From Bacillota bacterium (GTDB taxonomy: Bacteria; Bacillota; Desulfotomaculia; Desulfotomaculales; JAJYZD01), in contig JAJYZD010000233.1 in NCBI GenBank assembly GCA_021800315.1, forward strand, positions 1-5,854: 5,854 nt of DNA, given 5' to 3'. The notes beneath the pieces are model-generated. The model was not told where the DNA came from. It made no database searches and was given only the letters and a program-made list of their open reading frames with translations. Positions within the stretch are counted from its first letter, which is position 1. Every line of letters starts with the position of its first letter. Made by a program: the position numbers and the translations under genes. Below are positions 3,960-5,854 of this stretch, in pieces.

Positions 3960-5854
3960 ATGCCAAGGTTTAGAGATCCGGCCCACACCTGCCGCCCTTC
4001 GGCGGCGCCGCGGGTGGTTGACCCCAAGGTGGTCAAGAGGACCATCGACCCGGCGGCCCTGGAAATGCTCGATGTGGCCAAGGAAAGAGGAGTCACCACC
4101 TATTTCGACCGCTTCGTGGCGCAGCAGCCCCAGTGCCAGTTCGGCTACAAGGGCATCTGCTGCCGCTTCTGCATGGTCGGACCCTGCCGGATCAAGGGTG
4201 AAGAGGGGCCCGCTTCCAAGGGTGCCTGCGGTATCCACGACTGGACCATCGCCGCCCGCTCCACCGGGCTCATGCTCCTGACCGGCACTTCGGCCCACTC
4301 GGAGCACGGCCAGCATATCACGGAAACCCTGCATAACTACACATGCGGCAAGGCTCCCGACTACGCGATCAAGGATCCGGCCAAACTGCGCCGCGTCTGC
4401 GAACGCGTCGGCATCGCCATCGAAGGCCAGGACGATATCCAACTGGCTAAAGAGCTGACCGAACTGGCCTTCGAAGACTTCAGGCGCCTGGACGGCGAGG
4501 GGTATTCCACCTGGCTTTCGACCACCGCCACCAAGGGACGGGTGGAGAAGTTCTTCGACTGCAACGTGATGCCCACCGGCATCTTCAACTCGATCTCCAA
4601 CCTGGTCAACCAGGCCCACCTGGGCATGGACGACGACCCGGTCAACCTGATCTTCTCGGCCATCCGGGTGGCACTGTCCGACTACATCGGCGAGCACATC
4701 GCCACCGACCTGTCGGACATCCTCTTCGGTACGCCGCAGCCGATCCTGTCCCAGGCCAACATGGGCGTGCTGGACAAGGAGAAGGTCAACATCGCCCTGT
4801 ACGGGCACAATCCGGTTCTCTCCGAGATCATCTGCGACGCGGCCCTGGCCCTGGAAGGCGAGGCCAAGGCGGCCGGCGCCAGGGGTATCAACCTGGTGGG
4901 CATCTGCTGCACCGGCAACGAGGTGCTGATGCGCCGCGGGGTGCCGCTCGTAACCTCGTACGCATCAAGCGAACTGGCCATCGTGACCGGGGCGGTCGAC
5001 GCCATGATCGTGGACGTGCAGTGCATCATGCCCTCCATCCGCACCGTGGCCGACTGCTTCCACACCAAGATCGTGACCACCTCGAGCGCGGCCAAGATCC
5101 CCGGCTCGGTGCATATCGACTACCATACCGAGCACGCCCTGACCAACGCCAAGGAAGCCATCCGCGTGGCCATCGACGCCTACAAAAAACGCGATCCGAA
5201 CAAGGTCCACATTCCGGACGTGAAGTACCGGGCGGTGGCCGGCTTCTCCCTGGAAGCCCTCTTCGAGATCTTCGCGGCGGTCAACCCGGAGAATCCGGTC
5301 AGCGTGCTCACCGACGCCATCCTCTCGGGCGAGATCAAGGGTGTGGCGCATTTCGCCGGCTGCAACAACATCAAGCGCTTTGCGGACGACAGCCACACCA
5401 CCATCGCCAAGGAAATGCTCGCCAACGACGTGTTCGTCATCGGCACCGGCTGCGCCATGCAGGGCTGCGCTAAGGCCGGTCTTCTGGATCCGGAGAACAC
5501 CAAGTCCTTGGTCGGCCCCGGCCTGGCCAGGTTCCTGGCCCGCCTGGAAGAGAAGGCCAACTTAAGCGTACCCCTGCCGGCCATCTTCCACATGGGTTCC
5601 TGCGTCGACAACACCCGGGTCGTCGACCTGATCACCGCTATGGCCAACCAGCTGGGCGTGGACACCCCCAAGGTGCCCATTGTGGCAAGCGCGCCGGAGG
5701 CCATGACCGGTAAGGCGGTGGCCATCGGGACCTGGTTCGTGGCCCTGGGCGTGCCCACCCACGTCGGCGCGATGCCGCCGCTGGAAGGCAGCGACGTCAT
5801 CTACTCCATCGCCACCCAGATCGCCTCGGACGTCTACGGCGGCTACTTCATCTT
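3960..5854 (+). CDS. acsA: Anaerobic Ni-Fe-S carbon-monoxide dehydrogenase, catalytic subunit (3' truncated)
   Basis: Catalyses CO + H2O <-> CO2 + 2 e- + 2 H+. In acetogens it makes the CO that acetyl-CoA synthase joins to a methyl group. The window holds 631 residues; Moorella AcsA has about 674, so some 40 are missing at the right edge. By offset from Carboxydothermus CODH-II every metal ligand is present: D-cluster C59 and C67; B-cluster C68, C71, C76, C90; C-cluster H283, C317, C355, C468, C498, C548; catalytic Lys585 in SAPEAMTGKA. The histidine channel shows H113, H116 and H119, but position 122 is Glu, with His at 125. The N-terminus MPRFRD and the motifs QPQCQFGYKGICCRFC, LFGTPQP and GICCTGNEVLM are typical of the AcsA type, as opposed to the CO-oxidising, hydrogenase-linked CooS, judged from memory. 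Start ATG 3960 has a strong Shine-Dalgarno site. acsB would be expected downstream, as in Moorella. Clusters would be matured by CooC. The AcsA versus CooS role is less certain than the enzyme family. Confidence 0.97.
   Translation, partial: MPRFRDPAHTCRPSAAPRVVDPKVVKRTIDPAALEMLDVAKERGVTTYFDRFVAQQPQCQFGYKGICCRFCMVGPCRIKGEEGPASKGACGIHDWTIAARSTGLMLLTGTSAHSEHGQHITETLHNYTCGKAPDYAIKDPAKLRRVCERVGIAIEGQDDIQLAKELTELAFEDFRRLDGEGYSTWLSTTATKGRVEKFFDCNVMPTGIFNSISNLVNQAHLGMDDDPVNLIFSAIRVALSDYIGEHIATDLSDILFGTPQPILSQANMGVLDKEKVNIALYGHNPVLSEIICDAALALEGEAKAAGARGINLVGICCTGNEVLMRRGVPLVTSYASSELAIVTGAVDAMIVDVQCIMPSIRTVADCFHTKIVTTSSAAKIPGSVHIDYHTEHALTNAKEAIRVAIDAYKKRDPNKVHIPDVKYRAVAGFSLEALFEIFAAVNPENPVSVLTDAILSGEIKGVAHFAGCNNIKRFADDSHTTIAKEMLANDVFVIGTGCAMQGCAKAGLLDPENTKSLVGPGLARFLARLEEKANLSVPLPAIFHMGSCVDNTRVVDLITAMANQLGVDTPKVPIVASAPEAMTGKAVAIGTWFVALGVPTHVGAMPPLEGSDVIYSIATQIASDVYGGYFI

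Noticed and set aside
3936..4808. Long minus-strand open frame (290 aa), and similar ones at 4965-5396 and 5180-5800
   Set aside because: All are antisense to the CO dehydrogenase, which has every metal ligand; the translations are Val/Gly/Asp/His-rich mirror frames without recognisable domains.
1..5854. CRISPR array, insertion sequence, tRNA or rRNA
   Set aside because: No regularly spaced repeats, transposase motifs, terminal inverted repeats or T-loop (GGTTCGA) sequences were seen on either strand.

Overview
The window looks like chromosome of a GC-rich, anaerobic Gram-positive bacterium with the Wood-Ljungdahl (reductive acetyl-CoA) pathway, most likely a clostridial Firmicute of the Moorella/Peptococcaceae kind. 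This is judged from the carbon-monoxide dehydrogenase at the right end, whose N-terminus (MPRFRD) and ligand spacing recall acetogen AcsA from memory, from the cooC-acsA order, and from strong Shine-Dalgarno sites with GTG, TTG and possibly rarer starts. No database search was possible.

Left part (1-1491): the 3' end of a plus-strand gene, perhaps the C-terminus of a glycoside-hydrolase-like or lysozyme-fold protein, converges on a minus-strand gene for a PAS/HD-GYP cyclic-di-GMP phosphodiesterase. A perfect 10-bp hairpin between them can terminate both. The HD-GYP gene diverges from the next gene across a short intergenic stretch.

Middle (1492-3106): a secreted, C-terminally membrane-anchored protein with an alkaline-phosphatase-superfamily fold that appears to have lost its metal ligands, followed by a terminator-like hairpin. 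About 490 bases without a convincing gene follow. Their right half holds an AT-rich palindrome, an extended -10 promoter, a possible SigH-type promoter and a structured leader ahead of cooC.

Right part (3107-5854): cooC, the nickel-inserting ATPase, and acsA/cooS, the Ni-Fe-S carbon-monoxide dehydrogenase, which runs off the right edge. They are probably co-transcribed: CooC would load nickel into the C-cluster of the dehydrogenase, which reduces CO2 to CO for acetyl-CoA synthase or oxidises CO. Two points stand out. cooC has no ATG, GTG or TTG that keeps its P-loop, so it probably starts at ATC (or ACG) behind a strong Shine-Dalgarno site. The dehydrogenase has every expected metal ligand but a Glu at the expected fourth position of its histidine proton channel.
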